Assembly: GCF_003589595.1 (NCBI RefSeq)
Contig: NW_020653750.1
Span: 5,835,688-5,899,687 of the forward strand
DNA: 64,000 nt
Direction of reading: 5' to 3'
Origin: Hyposmocoma kahamanoa
Lineage: Eukaryota > Arthropoda > Insecta > Lepidoptera > Cosmopterigidae
Each line of letters starts with the position of its first letter. Position 1 is the stretch's first letter. The position numbers and the translations under genes are program-made. Under the pieces are notes generated by a model that made no database searches, had not been told where the DNA came from, and saw nothing but the letters and a program-made list of their open reading frames with translations. Shown here piece after piece: positions 1-9,932 of this stretch.

Positions 1-308
1 NNNNNNNNNNNNNNNNNNNNNNNNNNNNNNNNNNNNNNNNNNNNNNNNNNNNNNNNNNNNNNNNNNNNNNNNNNNNNNNNNNNNNNNNNNNNNNNNNNNN
101 NNNNNNNNNNNNNNNNNNNNNNNNNNNNNNNNNNNNNNNNNNNNNNNNNNNNNNNNNNNNNNNNNNNNNNNNNNNNNNNNNNNNNNNNNNNNNNNNNNNN
201 NNNNNNNNNNNNNNNNNNNNNNNNNNNNNNNNNNNNNNNNNNNNNNNNNNNNNNNNNNNNNNNNNNNNNNNNNNNNNNNNNNNNNNNNNNNNNNNNNNNN
301 NNNNNNNN
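1..308. other. Assembly gap
   Basis: A run of N. Nothing can be said about its content, and any feature starting near base 309 may be cut by it. Confidence 0.99.
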
Positions 309-429
309 GATTTTCAGTACAAATCGGCAATTTCATACTTTAACCCCTATTATTACGTCAAATTTCGAACATCAGTAAAAAACAAAACAATTTGATTCGA
401 CATCAATTGTAATATCAGTCGAGATGAAG

Positions 430-720
430 TTTTAGGGCGCGTTTAAACGACACGAATTTCATCGCGCTCACCCGGCGCGGTCGAAGAGCGGAGTCTGCGG
501 CGGCCGCCGCCCAGCGACCGCGTGCACGTGTTCAGAGACCGAACTGTCATGGAAAAATACGCTCTATGTATTTAGCTTTTAGCTGAAAGGCACTAGCTTG
601 TCTTTTGTCGACGCGTTCGCCTAACGGAGTCCGCTCTTCGACCGCGCGGCGGCCGCCGCGGACTCCGCTCTTCAACCGTGTGGCGTCCGCGTGAAAACTT
701 TCTCCTCGTACGTCTGGGCG
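430..720. repeat. GC-rich inverted-repeat (fold-back) element
   Basis: In AT-rich surroundings this block is strongly GC-rich. The stretch GCGCGGTCGAAGAGCGGA at 475 recurs inverted at about 625-647, and a further inverted copy with a GCGGCGGCCGCCGC core follows to about 677, so the block can fold on itself in more than one way. The outer ends (AGGGCGCGTTTAAACGAC at about 434; inverted AAGCGCCCAGACG ending near 721) are only weakly alike. It is probably a non-autonomous DNA transposon or fold-back element. No coding capacity and no clear target duplication were seen. Confidence 0.5.
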
Positions 721-1614
721 CTTATACGGAATGAAATGTCAATATAGTAGGTCAATGTGTCAATAGCAAACAATTATGACAAAATTCGCACGTTCCTTGA
801 TATCGAACGATAAGATAGTTGGGACCGACTCTAGTTTGTGTATGAAAACTTTTTATTTGCTGCCATTTCGCCAGTCGTAACATGCGGTTCCTCAACACAT
901 TATAGACAGCAAATAATATGTATATAGATAAAGTAGTGTATGTAACTGTACATAATTAGGCATTAAAACACCCGTGTGAAACCCACATTCGTGTTTAAAC
1001 GCCTTTCATTATGTAACAGTCACATAAACTACTATTTTTTTTTTTACAAAAAAGAGTTTTCGTTGCTCAATTTTTTAATTAAACAGAACGAACAAAACTA
1101 CGACTACCGAATAAAAAACAAACAGTTCATAGTGTTTAAAATATGAAACATAGGGAACCTTTTAGTTGCGTAACATGATACAATTTATTTTGCTCTTGTC
1201 TCGTCGTAAAAATAAAACTGAAATCTAATTTAACTGTACTCTGTATCGAATTTCGTTTACATCAGATATATGTTTCCGTTTCAAAATGTTTGTCCAAATA
1301 ACACCCTCTGTATATATACCGAAGACAACATGGTAAGTAAGACAAAATATCCTCACCCAGCTTTGTGTATATATACAAACTTTGTAGTGACCTTCGGAAC
1401 TACCTCAATATGTACAATAAACAACTAACACTGGAGTTAGCACTAAGTAGCACATATATTTAGGCTGTGGAAACAAAATTTGTGTCATACGCGTCCGCAA
1501 AGCTATTTACTCCAATGTAGGAGTGAACAAAAAAGAAACATGGACAGTGTCGAAAGTTTGCACGATAAGTAAACAAAGGATATCTTTTTGAAAAGTTTTT
1601 GTTTAGAGTATAAA
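721..1614. other. No gene seen
   Basis: AT-rich sequence with scattered short ORFs and homopolymer runs. No repeat shared with the rest of the window was found. Confidence 0.6.
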
Positions 1615-1617
1615 TAA

Positions 1618-1862
1618 ATAGCGATGCCACACGACGCGTAGCGTCGGCTTCAAAACGCCTGAACGGTGACGCTGCGTTTTAGTACATATAAATGAGAACC
1701 ACATGGTGCGTTGACGGACACGCGTGCACAGGAGACGAAGCGGGAAAGGGTGCTGCGGTACGTAAGTATCCGGCATTACGTTGCTACATTGCACTCATGT
1801 GGCTATGTTGCGTTGCGTTACGACGCGTTGAAGTCATAGCTTTGCCCGTGTAACAATCGCTC
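1618..1862. mobile_element. Harbinger-like MITE, family H1 (copy 1)
   Basis: A 245-bp element whose left end AGCGATGCCACACGACGCG is matched, inverted, by the right end GTGTAACAATCGCTC. TAA flanks it on both sides (1615-1617 and 1863-1865), allowing one extra base at the left end. Three-base TAA duplications are typical of PIF/Harbinger elements. Relatives in this window are at 22958-23195 (nested) and 45633-46682 (long form), sharing internal motifs such as GAAACCACATG-like and TTACGTTGCTACAT. It has no transposase, so it is non-autonomous. Confidence 0.65.
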
Positions 1863-2346
1863 TAAGTCAGATTTGTACCTGCTGGACTTTTCCCTGGGAT
1901 ATTGCCAGTGGCCATAAGTTATTCCAATATTAACCTTTTTATACTTCGGTGCAATAGGAACGAATATTTGTATAGGAGAGAGTCGTTATGATAACGTGAC
2001 CTAGTTAGTAAGTTTGTTATTAGACTATCGAAGGATATTTTTGCTCCATAGCGCAGGAGGACGTAAGTAAAAAAGCAAGGTGAAAAAGTCTTCAGTAGAT
2101 AACAATATATGTATAAAAACACTGTTGAGAACGATTGAAAGTCCATAGTCTCCGACATACCTAGTTGGAGAACGTATAGATACGTATATATAAACGTTTA
2201 CCAGGCTGGCGTAACATACTGTAACTCAAATACGCTATTTGTTGTTTGCAGGTTTCTGTAAACAAACTAATATTGATTTTAATAACATGATGTTTTAGTA
2301 CCATGATACTTAATTTTTTGTTTATTTACTCCACTCGGTTGTTGTA

Positions 2347-2445
2347 ATTTATTAATATAAAGATCGCACACAAAGAAAAATTCCTGCATCTGACAGGACT
2401 GGAACCTGCGTCTCTAAGGCAAACTAGGGCTGCTAGTACATATAG
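2347..2445 (-). mobile_element. tRNA-derived SINE, family B (fragment)
   Basis: On the minus strand it shows a tRNA-like head with a degraded B box (GCAGGTTCCAGTCC) followed by the family tail TTTTTCTTTGTGTGCGATCT and TTATATTAATAA. The same tail recurs near 2.7, 8.7, 12.6, 30.2, 31.0, 39.0 and 47.5 kb. The 5' part is decayed. Confidence 0.6.
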
Positions 2446-3587
2446 ATCTTTCTATTAATAATTATAACAAACAACTTAGTATAGTAGGAAATGAAATTTT
2501 ATCATAGCGATTTAAATCCGGCAAATTCCGAATTTACATCGTATATATTTGTTTTATGTGTATGTTTTTATGTATATGTTTGTTTTTCAAACAAACTGTC
2601 GTTTCAGAACCTTTACTGGCCCCATGGCCACGGTTGACTCACTTCACGGTTAACTTTATAGCTAGTATAATAATTCCACGAATAATAAATAAATAAAAAT
2701 CTATTGGTACCGGTCTATGGTAACAAAATATCGAAGGATTTTTGTTTGTGTTCGATCTTTATAGTAAGTATTAATAATTGTAATAAACAAATATTATGTT
2801 TTCAATGTTCCCTTTTTAAAAATACTCAATATAATACAGCTCACCGAAGTGGTTCAAACATGAAAAAATTGCACAAAAACTCCTAATCATTGCTCGAAAT
2901 AAGATTACCAAAACCTGGCAATTTCTATGATTCTAGTGAAAAAGATCGAAATTATAACAAAAATAATCACACGGCTCGGGCGTTTAATTAATCTCGGTTA
3001 TTTATGAATTTTATTGTTTCATTGAGTTCCGATATTGTCACTCAAATTTTGTCTCTATAATTGTCATATCATAATTCTTCTTTATTTACCTGCCCATGTG
3101 CAATTGTCTCATCATAGGGAATAAAATATTTTTAATAGATTTTATTATGTCACAAAAGTTCACTTGTGGATATATGATTTACGTTATTGTAAGGGGTGAC
3201 GGCAATAAATCTAAAAATACTGCTCTAAGTATACAAACAAAATACAATTTTAATTCAGCAATGAACTACTTACTAGTACTTGTTCTCTTTTAATTTACTT
3301 CTAAAGAATGAGACGAAAAGAAACTGAAATAAAAATAATCATTCATATAATATTAAGAGAACATATACCTTGCAAAATCAAGTTTTTCAATATTCTTTAA
3401 TTTGCTCAACACCACGCCTTTTCGTTGGATGGCACTTGATTGCTCGTATTTAGATCATTTTTATGCTCTGATATTACGAGCCTTTGTGTACAATTCGTGT
3501 GTGAAATCAAAAAAATATTCGATATGTCAGAAACAAGAATGAACCATAAGAGAATAAGAACTTATGCTTATTTTAGAAGCATAATTT
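2446..3587. other. No gene; one family B SINE tail
   Basis: At 2730-2790 (plus strand) lies a lone family B tail (TTTGTGTTCGATCTTTAT then ATTAATAATTGTAATAAAC). The rest is unassigned AT-rich sequence. Confidence 0.5.
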
Positions 3588-3678
3588 CAGGTTGCATATT
3601 TTTTCTACAGTATGTGTCTAAAGTCTACATTTACTTAAATTACCTACCTGTAATTACTGTAGTAGACCATGTAGTTAA
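3588..3678 (+). repeat. Dispersed repeat X (copy 1)
   Basis: About 90 bp, from CAGGTTGCATATTTTTTC to AGTAGACCATGTAGTT, closely matching 24654-24742 in the same orientation, including the shared AAATTACCTACCTG. Both copies lie just upstream of a family A element (0 and 56 bp away), so X may be part of, or a preferred neighbour of, a larger unit. Confidence 0.7.
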
Positions 3679-3791
3679 GTAGCAGTAGATTTTCTTGTGA
3701 AAGAGTTCGTCCAGAGAAGTACTGCCACCTTACCTATTTCTGCCGCCAAGCAGTAATGTGAGCATTACTGCGTTCCGGTTTTGAAAGGTAA
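3679..3791 (+). mobile_element. Family A short retroposon, 5' part only
   Basis: Family A is the commonest repeat here. A full copy is about 280-300 bp, with these landmarks in order: GTAGCAGTAGAGCTCCTTGT; CAGGGAAGTACTGCCACCTT; a stem-loop GCAGTAATG-TGAG-CATTACTGC; GGTGAAATTACAGGCACATG; TTTAAAGCTCTGAGTGGCAC; CGACTTGTTCGTCCCGTCAC; then a short ATAAAAAA tail. The A-tail and LINE-like 3' end (CTTACCACCAGGCGCACG) suggest a SINE or SINE-like retroposon. I see no convincing A and B boxes and no ORF. This copy stops at GGTAA, exactly where the next element begins, so it was probably cut by that insertion. Confidence 0.8.
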
Positions 3792-4510
3792 GGCTTGATT
3801 CACATCGCGGATACGCTACGCGACGCGGCGCGGGCTGCTTTCAAGCGAGCAATGCAAGATAAACTTTATCATCAACAAAATAAGGCAACATTTCATTAAA
3901 CAAACAAATGAAAATGAAGATGCAGTAAGCGACGGCGGGCTGCAGAGAGCTGCGGTAGGCGCATTTTATAAAATGCAATATACTATAGAACATATTCTCC
4001 ACTAAATAAAGTATACATTTCTTCAAACAAAAGAGAAAAGCCGCGCTGCGTCGCCTACGGTAGGTTACGGTTGGCGACATCGCTAACCGTCGGCGACTTG
4101 TTCCGCCTTCACCAATGCAAAGTGTAACTTAGCTTCTCAACAATAAGGTATATTTCTTTAAAAGGCATATTCTTTGGTAGATGCAATGTAGTATAGAATT
4201 TCATATTACTTATATACCGTATTCATATATTTCATATACTTATATTTCATATTCATATTACTTTCATATTACTTACTAAACAAAGTCGATATTTCTTTGA
4301 AAGCATAGCAAAAAGCAGCGCTGCGTCGCGCTGCGCCGCCAATCGTCGCCTACCGTCGCCGACGCAGCGCGGATTTTCTCTTTTGATAAAAGCAATATAG
4401 ACTTTATTCAGTAGACAATATGTTCTGTATTATAATGCATATTATAAAGTGCGCTTGGCGCAGCTTGATGTCTCCCGTGGTCGCTTGCTGTCGCCTCTAC
4501 TGTGGTCGTG
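3792..4510. repeat. Fold-back element with GC-rich cores
   Basis: A composite of AT-rich and CG-rich modules. The segment at 3959-4012 (starting GCGCATTTTATAAAATGCAA) is present inverted at 4401-4454 (ending TTATAAAGTGCGC), giving arms of about 54 bp around a 390-bp interior. The interior repeats GCGCTGCGTCGC and CGTCGCC motifs several times. The left end follows directly on the TAA of a family A copy; the right junction is unclear. It is probably a non-autonomous DNA transposon that has grown by internal inverted duplication. The ORF read across it shows no transposase motif. Confidence 0.6.
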
Positions 4511-4563
4511 TTTAAGCAATTTGTAGATTATACATGCAAATAATATTGCAAGAATGAGAAAGT

Positions 4564-4980
4564 CCCGGATTTCATTACCGGTAGAACCAATTTCGGAAAT
4601 GTACTTTTCTAAAGTGTTTTTGGTCTAGGTGTTCTGCAGATCTTGGTGGGCTCAGGCGAACTTTGTAGCTCTTGGTTCCGGGTTTGACTCCCGGTAGAAC
4701 CAATTTTGAAAATGAACTTTTTCCAAAGTGTTTATGGCCACCTAGGTACTTTGGGTAGTGCCGCGGAGCGAACTTCGTAGTCTTATGTTCCGGGTTCGAC
4801 TCCCGGTAGAACCTATTTGAAAATGAATTTTTCTAAAGTGGTTTTGGTCTAGGTGTTCTGGGTTGTACCGCGAAGTGAATTCCGTAACTCTTGGTTCCGG
4901 GTTCGATTCCCGATAGAACCAATTTGGGAAATGAACTGTTCTAAAGTGGTTTGGCCTAGGTGGTCTGGGTTAACTTGATG
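4564..4980 (+). repeat. Tandem array of tRNA T-arm-like units
   Basis: Four head-to-tail units with a period of about 106-113 bp. Each carries a pol III B-box-like T arm: degenerate at 4566-4582, then CCGGGTTTGACTCCCGG near 4678, CCGGGTTCGACTCCCGG near 4790 and CCGGGTTCGATTCCCGA near 4898. In units 2 and 3 the 5-bp T stem is perfect around a 7-base loop. Spacers share AATTTGGAAATGAAC, TTTCTAAAGTG and TCTAGGTGTTCTG. No acceptor stem and no clear A box are visible, so these are not tRNA genes. A tandemly amplified SINE head or tRNA-related satellite is the best reading. Confidence 0.75.
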
Positions 4981-5672
4981 AAGTAAATTTAAAAAAAAAG
5001 TGGATGAACTTTTTCCTGATCCGTTGTCAGACAACCACCAGTGCCCGTAGCATGACGCCGCAATAAACCTATTATAGCCACATTTAGCTGTCAAATTAAA
5101 TTGATTAAGCTACTATTTTTATTTTACATTATAACGAATATATCGAGCACCGCGACGTCACATTTTTGACGCACAGCGCGCGTCTTGATCAATGGCCGCG
5201 AAACAATATCGCAGTGTCAAACATGGTCACAGCTTATTTGAAAACATTTAGTCTGTACTGCACGGTAATTTTATCAACGTAAAAATTGAGCGCGATAAAC
5301 GAAATAAACAGAAACCACAAAAAGAAACAGCATGCTTAGTATGACAGCATATCGCATGCAATATGTAATAAACATCCTCGTGATATACACTCCATAAAGC
5401 TATGTTGCCTTTATTAAAATTTTATTTTTTGTTTATTTGATAATGAACTATTTTTTGTTTCGTCGTTTTACAAACGAACGAATGGTTGGTGGCTAGTGCG
5501 GTATTTTGCCGATTCAGTACTCACAATAAAAAAAATTGGAGTAATGACAACATCGTTATTGGAACTTTTGGGTTACAACTGCTTCATGTGAGACTGAGTA
5601 TATGGAACTACTGGAAATAAACCGCTTTATCGACTGCATTATTTTTATAATAACAACGCAAATATTTTAATA
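4981..5672. other. No gene seen
   Basis: Mixed AT-rich sequence with one CG-rich patch (about 5147-5210, CGCGACGTCACATT and ACAGCGCGCGTC). No partner for that patch was found. Confidence 0.5.
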
Positions 5673-5972
5673 ATGAAAACGCGAAGAGATCTACACGTAG
5701 CTACGCTTCTGTTTGGAGTTATAAAATACAGAATCCCGTCTTATTTGGCTAACGAGTTGATATGGTCCCGTGACGTAAAGACAGCATTCACCAGAGCGTC
5801 AGCTTGGTCGCTAGTCCTGCCGCGCTGTCGCGCCGCCACATTCCATAACAGTTTCAAATTCGCCGCAGCGAAGATATGGAATGTTTTGCTGCCGCCGCCA
5901 CTCCTTAGTCTCCAAACGGTGCACACGTTTAAAAGTAAATATCTTTTAGATATTCAAAAAATTACCGTATAA
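5673..5972 (+). pseudogene. C-terminal remnant of a CR1/jockey-type LINE ORF2
   Basis: The 99-residue reading frame has the pattern seen at the C-terminus of CR1/jockey-group LINE polyproteins, after the reverse transcriptase domain: RRDLHVATLLFGVIKY near the start, a T-R-A pair near residue 40, PRCRAATFHNSF near 50-61, then KIWNVLLPPPL and TFKSKYL. Such tails are poorly conserved, so the clade is tentative. No reverse-transcriptase motif lies upstream, so the copy is 5'-truncated. The initiating ATG is fortuitous. The frame ends in TAA at 5970, followed by non-coding sequence that may be its 3' UTR. It is non-functional. Confidence 0.55.
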
Positions 5973-6639
5973 GTTAACTTGGGCACTCACCGCACTGTTT
6001 TCGACTTATGGCATTGGTGTGCGGCGGTCATCGTCATCATTGTTCTGCGTGTGGGATGGGGCAAGTGCGAATTGCGTCTTTACGTAAATATTTTCGGTTG
6101 TTTATTTTGTTCCTGAAAAATTTTACTGATTATTACTATTTGATATATGACACAATTCTTATTTAATTTTTATATTTCATAATTAATATACAATTCATTA
6201 TACAATTAAAATTATTTACGATAATCTGCAATCGTTAGAAGTTTTAAATATTGGTACATACCTTTTATGGCATTGGAGACTGCACGCTATTATTCGTGGT
6301 AAGTACATACGATACAGGACGAAACCTGTTTGCTTACAACGGAGCTGGACGGAGCTGCGGCACTTTGTGGCTCGTAAGCAGGGATCCCCTCTCGCGCGCC
6401 TACCCGCTCGTCTTGCGTCGCCCACGTGACACAAATTTAGCAATCGATATCTTTTTAAATTAAATAAGTCCCATTTTTGTTTGTTGTAAATAATAGACAC
6501 TACATTGCATATATGTATCATTAATTATTATAAATGAATTATTTAAGTATTTTATAAATATAAGAGAACACACCATACTACATTACAGAAATATATACGT
6601 AATTTATTTTAGTTTAAACGCGACATACACGTCCGGTAC
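5973..6639. other. Unassigned; possible LINE 3' UTR
   Basis: No gene. The first 110 bases are moderately GC-rich (GTGTGCGGCGGTCATCGTC) and may be the 3' UTR of the preceding LINE remnant. A second GC-rich patch at 6335-6425 (GGAGCTGGACGGAGCTGCGG, CGCGCGCCTACCCGCTCG) has no relative in this window. Confidence 0.4.
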
Positions 6640-6998
6640 TCACTCGGTTTAAGGGTCCATTGAAAATCAGCGTCACAGCCTTTTCCCGGCGGTGACATTA
6701 GCTGAGTGGATTCTATTACATACGCCACAGCCGCACACATGACATCTACTTAGTACACTACTTAGTACAACAATAGTGTTGACTAGCTTTGTGGTCGCTT
6801 AATTATTTATTACTAACATTTTATTTATAGTAAATTTTATTTAGTTTTCTTTTTGTTATTTTATTTTCAGTTTGTTTTAGTTTTAATTTAGTTCTGTTTT
6901 ATTATTTTTTTTTTACTTTTTATTATTTACTGCGTATTATTGTGTTGTGGCATTATGTAATAAATGAATTCTATTCTATTCTATTCTATTCTAATATT
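6640..6998 (+). mobile_element. 3' end of a retroposon with an (ATTCT)n tail
   Basis: A T-rich stretch (TTTTATTTTCAGTTTGTTTT) leads to GTAATAAATGAATTCT and then five to six ATTCT units at 6967-6994. Short pentamer tails after AATAAA are common at LINE 3' ends in Lepidoptera; the inverse tail (AGAAT)n occurs at 17359. It could be the 3' end of the LINE remnant at 5673, with unrelated sequence between. That link is inference. Confidence 0.45.
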
Positions 6999-7884
6999 AC
7001 AAAAAAATTGCAAATAAATGTATACCCTACAACCATGTGCAAATTCGATATAAGAAATTACTTTAGGCGAATAATGCGCCATGCACACTGACCCAAAGAG
7101 AGTTGTATACCTTTAAATATCCCAAAAATATTTTGTTAGGATATTCTAATAACGATTATTATATTGCTTATAATTTAAAATAAACATCTCCATTTGCATA
7201 TTCAATTCCCAGCCGTTCCAAAAATTAGAAAAACACCTAAAGCAATGTAATTAATATTTTGTACCTAGTAGAGATGAAAATGTTTTCTTTTAATATTCCT
7301 CCCAATATCCTGTTGAGCAAAAATGTAATTTCTCCAACAAAAACACTTAAAACGAATAAATTTTAGCGCATCATACGTGCTTTAGGCAAGACTTAAAAAT
7401 AAATCACCAACATTCGCTAGAATGTTATAAATCAGGTATTATGTGAAGGAGTTTGTAGAGGTGCTGCTGGTGCTGGGGGCGTTCAGGTGGATTGTAATGG
7501 TGTGTAGCCTGGATAGCAGTAATAGCCTCCGCAGCCTCGCAGCCTCCAACATCTTATTTAATAAATTTAGCAATTCAAACGTTGGAAGTCCAGTTTATAG
7601 ATATTTAATCGGTTTATTTAATCGGTTTTAACAAATATAATCTTTAAAATGTAAACTGTATAACTATAGCTAATAAACGATTCAAAAAGATAAATAATGG
7701 TATGTTCGCTACCGCGGTCGCGCAGAGAGTGACGATGGAAAGAAACAAAATCAGAATGCGAGGTAAAATGTAACAATTTTAAATTTAAATATTAGTAGAA
7801 GAAGAAAAAACGATACGATACGAATGGAGTGAGGCGATACAAAAAGGTGGGATGACGGTATAAGGAAGTCACACCGTCACAAAT
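6999..7884. other. No gene seen
   Basis: AT-rich sequence with a short CG-rich patch (CGCTACCGCGGTCGCGCAG near 7707). Nothing repeated was recognised. Confidence 0.5.
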
Positions 7885-8160
7885 TTGTCCGGGGAAGTAC
7901 TGCCACCTTACCTATTTCTGCCGCTAAGCAGTAATGTGAGCATTACTGCGTTTCGGGTTTGAAGGGTTAAGGGTGATGGTGAAATGTGTATATGGGAATT
8001 TTCATCTTATGCCTCAAGGTAACGATAATGGGTTACAAGGCCCTTCAGATCTTTGTGATTTCAAGTTTTAAGCGGCACCGCATCTGTTATGGACAGGCGT
8101 GTCGCTTACCACCAGCCACACGACTAGTTCATCCCGTCACTTGGCATCATAATAAAAAAA
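7885..8160 (+). mobile_element. Family A retroposon, nearly full length
   Basis: Begins inside the 5' region (GGGGAAGTACTGCCACCTTA) and runs to the A-tail (CATCATAATAAAAAAA). The stem is intact (GCAGTAATG-TGAG-CATTACTGC). It differs from other copies by a 20-30 base divergent stretch after GAAGGGTTAAGGGTGATGG. Lacking the first 40 bases, it is 5'-truncated, as expected for target-primed reverse transcription. Confidence 0.8.
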
Positions 8161-8448
8161 GGTAATTAATTGTTAACGGGTTATTCTTACGGCGTTATAG
8201 TAATAGTTAAAAATGTTACTATTGTAAAAAGTCCAAAAGTATGGTCAACTCCAAATTCCTATATATAATAATCATTCCATTACTTAGTTTTAAAAAAATG
8301 TAGAGATCTCTTATTATAGCCAATAAATAACACACTGTAAAATTGTTTATATTTCTTTTTATTGGATATCACGATATTTTTAATAATCATATACTTTTTT
8401 GGGAAAATGTACTTTGTTATTATTATCGATACTATAGATCGAACAAAT

Positions 8449-8684
8449 CGATACCTTTAATGAACACTATGCCACCTTAATTTTTGTACCTATTCTGTTT
8501 TTATTTTGTTTTATGTTTGTTTTTTTTTCACAAAATTTGTTTTTCCTTTTTCTCGAATTTTGTTTTTTGTTTCTTTTTTTTACGAAATTTGGGGATAATA
8601 ATAATGAAATAAATATTGCTTTTTACAAAAATAACACAAACTGAACAAAAAATAAAGTTGGCATAGTGTTCATTGGAGGTATCG
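8449..8684. mobile_element. MITE, family M (copy 1)
   Basis: A 236-bp element with long terminal inverted repeats. The left end CGATACCTTTAATGAACACT is matched by the inverted right end CGATACCTCCAATGAACACT, and similarity continues for about 40 bases through TATGCCAACTTTATTTTTTG. AAAT at 8445-8448 and 8685-8688 may be a 4-base target duplication. The interior is T-rich and non-coding. A second, rearranged copy is at 39563-39810. Superfamily not assigned. Confidence 0.7.
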
Positions 8685-8691
8685 AAATACA

Positions 8692-8810
8692 ACACTGGTT
8701 TGGCAGAAACTGGTTCGAGTCCAGTCAGATCGAAGGAATTTTTCTTTGTGTCAACTCGATCTTTGTATCAATAATATTTTTTTCTGTGTTTTCTTTTATT
8801 AACGATTGAC
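8692..8810 (+). mobile_element. tRNA-derived SINE, family B
   Basis: Starts inside the tRNA-like head: ACTGGTTCGAGTCCAGTCAG contains a clean B box (GGTTCGAGTCC) within a CTGG/CCAG T stem. The tail TTTTTCTTTGTGTCAACTCG and ATCTTTGTATCAATAATA follows. The A-box half is missing, so it is 5'-truncated. It lies directly against the MITE on its left. Confidence 0.65.
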
Positions 8811-8885
8811 GTTATTACTACAAACACCTACTCGATATAAGAAACAAGTAAGATTTTCCGTATCCACTGCTACAGTCGACATTTA

Positions 8886-9932
8886 AGAATCTGTACAACC
8901 TCAGATGGCTTTGGTTGATTCCGCATAACAGTGAAAATGTTGAATCAATCAGTTTGGAAAAAATATATAGTAAAATTGATGATATACACTGTTTACTATA
9001 CGGTGGAAACATTTTCACGATAGAAAAAAAACCACCAACTTACCTTAAATTTTACAAGAAAACCACTATATTCAATAGGTACTTTACATATACCAATGAT
9101 TATTTTTTATATCAACTGATCCAAATAGAACACGTTATAGTATACGATATATATTTTTCAAATGGCTTGAATTTCGTTTGTACAAAAATAAATTCTGAAA
9201 TAAAGCCAGTGTCCCAGTGTGTTTTTTATACGGGGGGAAATCTTTATAGATACCCCTGAGCCCAGGGAGACTCAGGGGTTATGTGGGGACTCTCCCTCCA
9301 CACTGGAGGGCCTACCCCACTAAAACCCCCCCGGGTTTACCTCTTGCCGGTCGAGTCGGCGCCGGTCTGGCTTACGCCAGGGTGGGCAACCGACCCAGAC
9401 GAATGAGGCCATGCAATGCAGGCTTCGAAGTCCCTGCCCAGAGCCCGCTGACCTCACTAGGGGATCAGGCGAGCAGCGAACTGCCTTCGCCTTCTCCCCG
9501 TACGTCTGCGCCGAAGCGGGTGCGCGTCCGCCGCATCCTCGCGCACCCGCTCCGCAGCCTCCTTTTGCGACATAACCTCTCCGCAAAAGGAGGTCACCGC
9601 CTCCCAGGACTCCTCGCTACCGAGCATGGCGGCAACCACGCCCGGCAATGAGAGATCACCCCCTATTGTCCCCATCAGAGTACGGCGCTGCTCATCCCAC
9701 CGGCTGCACACCTCTAGGGTGTGCTGCGCGATGTCATCCGCATCGCCGCACTCGTAGCACGACGGGCACGGTTCCCTCCTCGCCACCTTGTGCAGGTAGT
9801 GTAGTGCAGGTAAGCCACCGTCATGTACGCCCTGCACAAAGCCAGTGTCCCTGCCGTTCAATCTAATGAATATGAACCGTATTAGTACGGGAAAATTTTT
9901 AATTCGAACTGAGATAGTATCGACTCTTAATT
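8886..9932 (+). repeat. Dispersed repeat Y interrupted by an R1-type LINE
   Basis: The two outer parts (8886-9215 and 9838-9932) match one continuous block at 56665-57090. Shared landmarks include GATTCCGCATAACAGTGAAA, ATTCAATAGGTACTTTACAT, ACGTTATAGTATACGATATA and CGTATTAGTACGGGAAAA. The uninterrupted copy shows what the site looked like before the LINE came in. An ORF of 114 residues crosses the left part, but the other copy does not keep it open, so it is not a gene. The nature of Y is unknown. Confidence 0.75.
9216..9837 (-). pseudogene. 5'-truncated R1-type LINE: ORF2 C-terminus plus 3' UTR
   Basis: On the minus strand about 120 codons (9837 down to 9457) encode the C-terminal region of a non-LTR retrotransposon polyprotein. 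A zinc-knuckle-like motif, CPSCYECGDADDIAQHTLEVC, has cysteines and histidine spaced C-x2-C-x2-C and H-x4-C. WDEQRRTL, GGDLSLP, AMLGSEESWEAV and MSQKEAAERVRED follow. This layout is common in R1-clade elements of Lepidoptera. The ATG at 9861 belongs to the flanking repeat, so the 134-residue ORF is a chimera of host DNA and LINE. A GC-rich 3' UTR follows to 9216. The 14-bp duplication AAAGCCAGTGTCCC (9202-9215 and 9838-9851) marks the insertion. A second copy is at 40513-41030. Confidence 0.8.

Noticed and set aside
4674..4920. tRNA genes
   Set aside because: The T arms are good, but acceptor stem, D arm/A box and anticodon arm are missing or not foldable, so these are tRNA-like repeats.
8915..9259. 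114-codon frame as a gene
   Set aside because: Lies in repeat Y and ends in the LINE 3' UTR; the other Y copy is not open in this frame.
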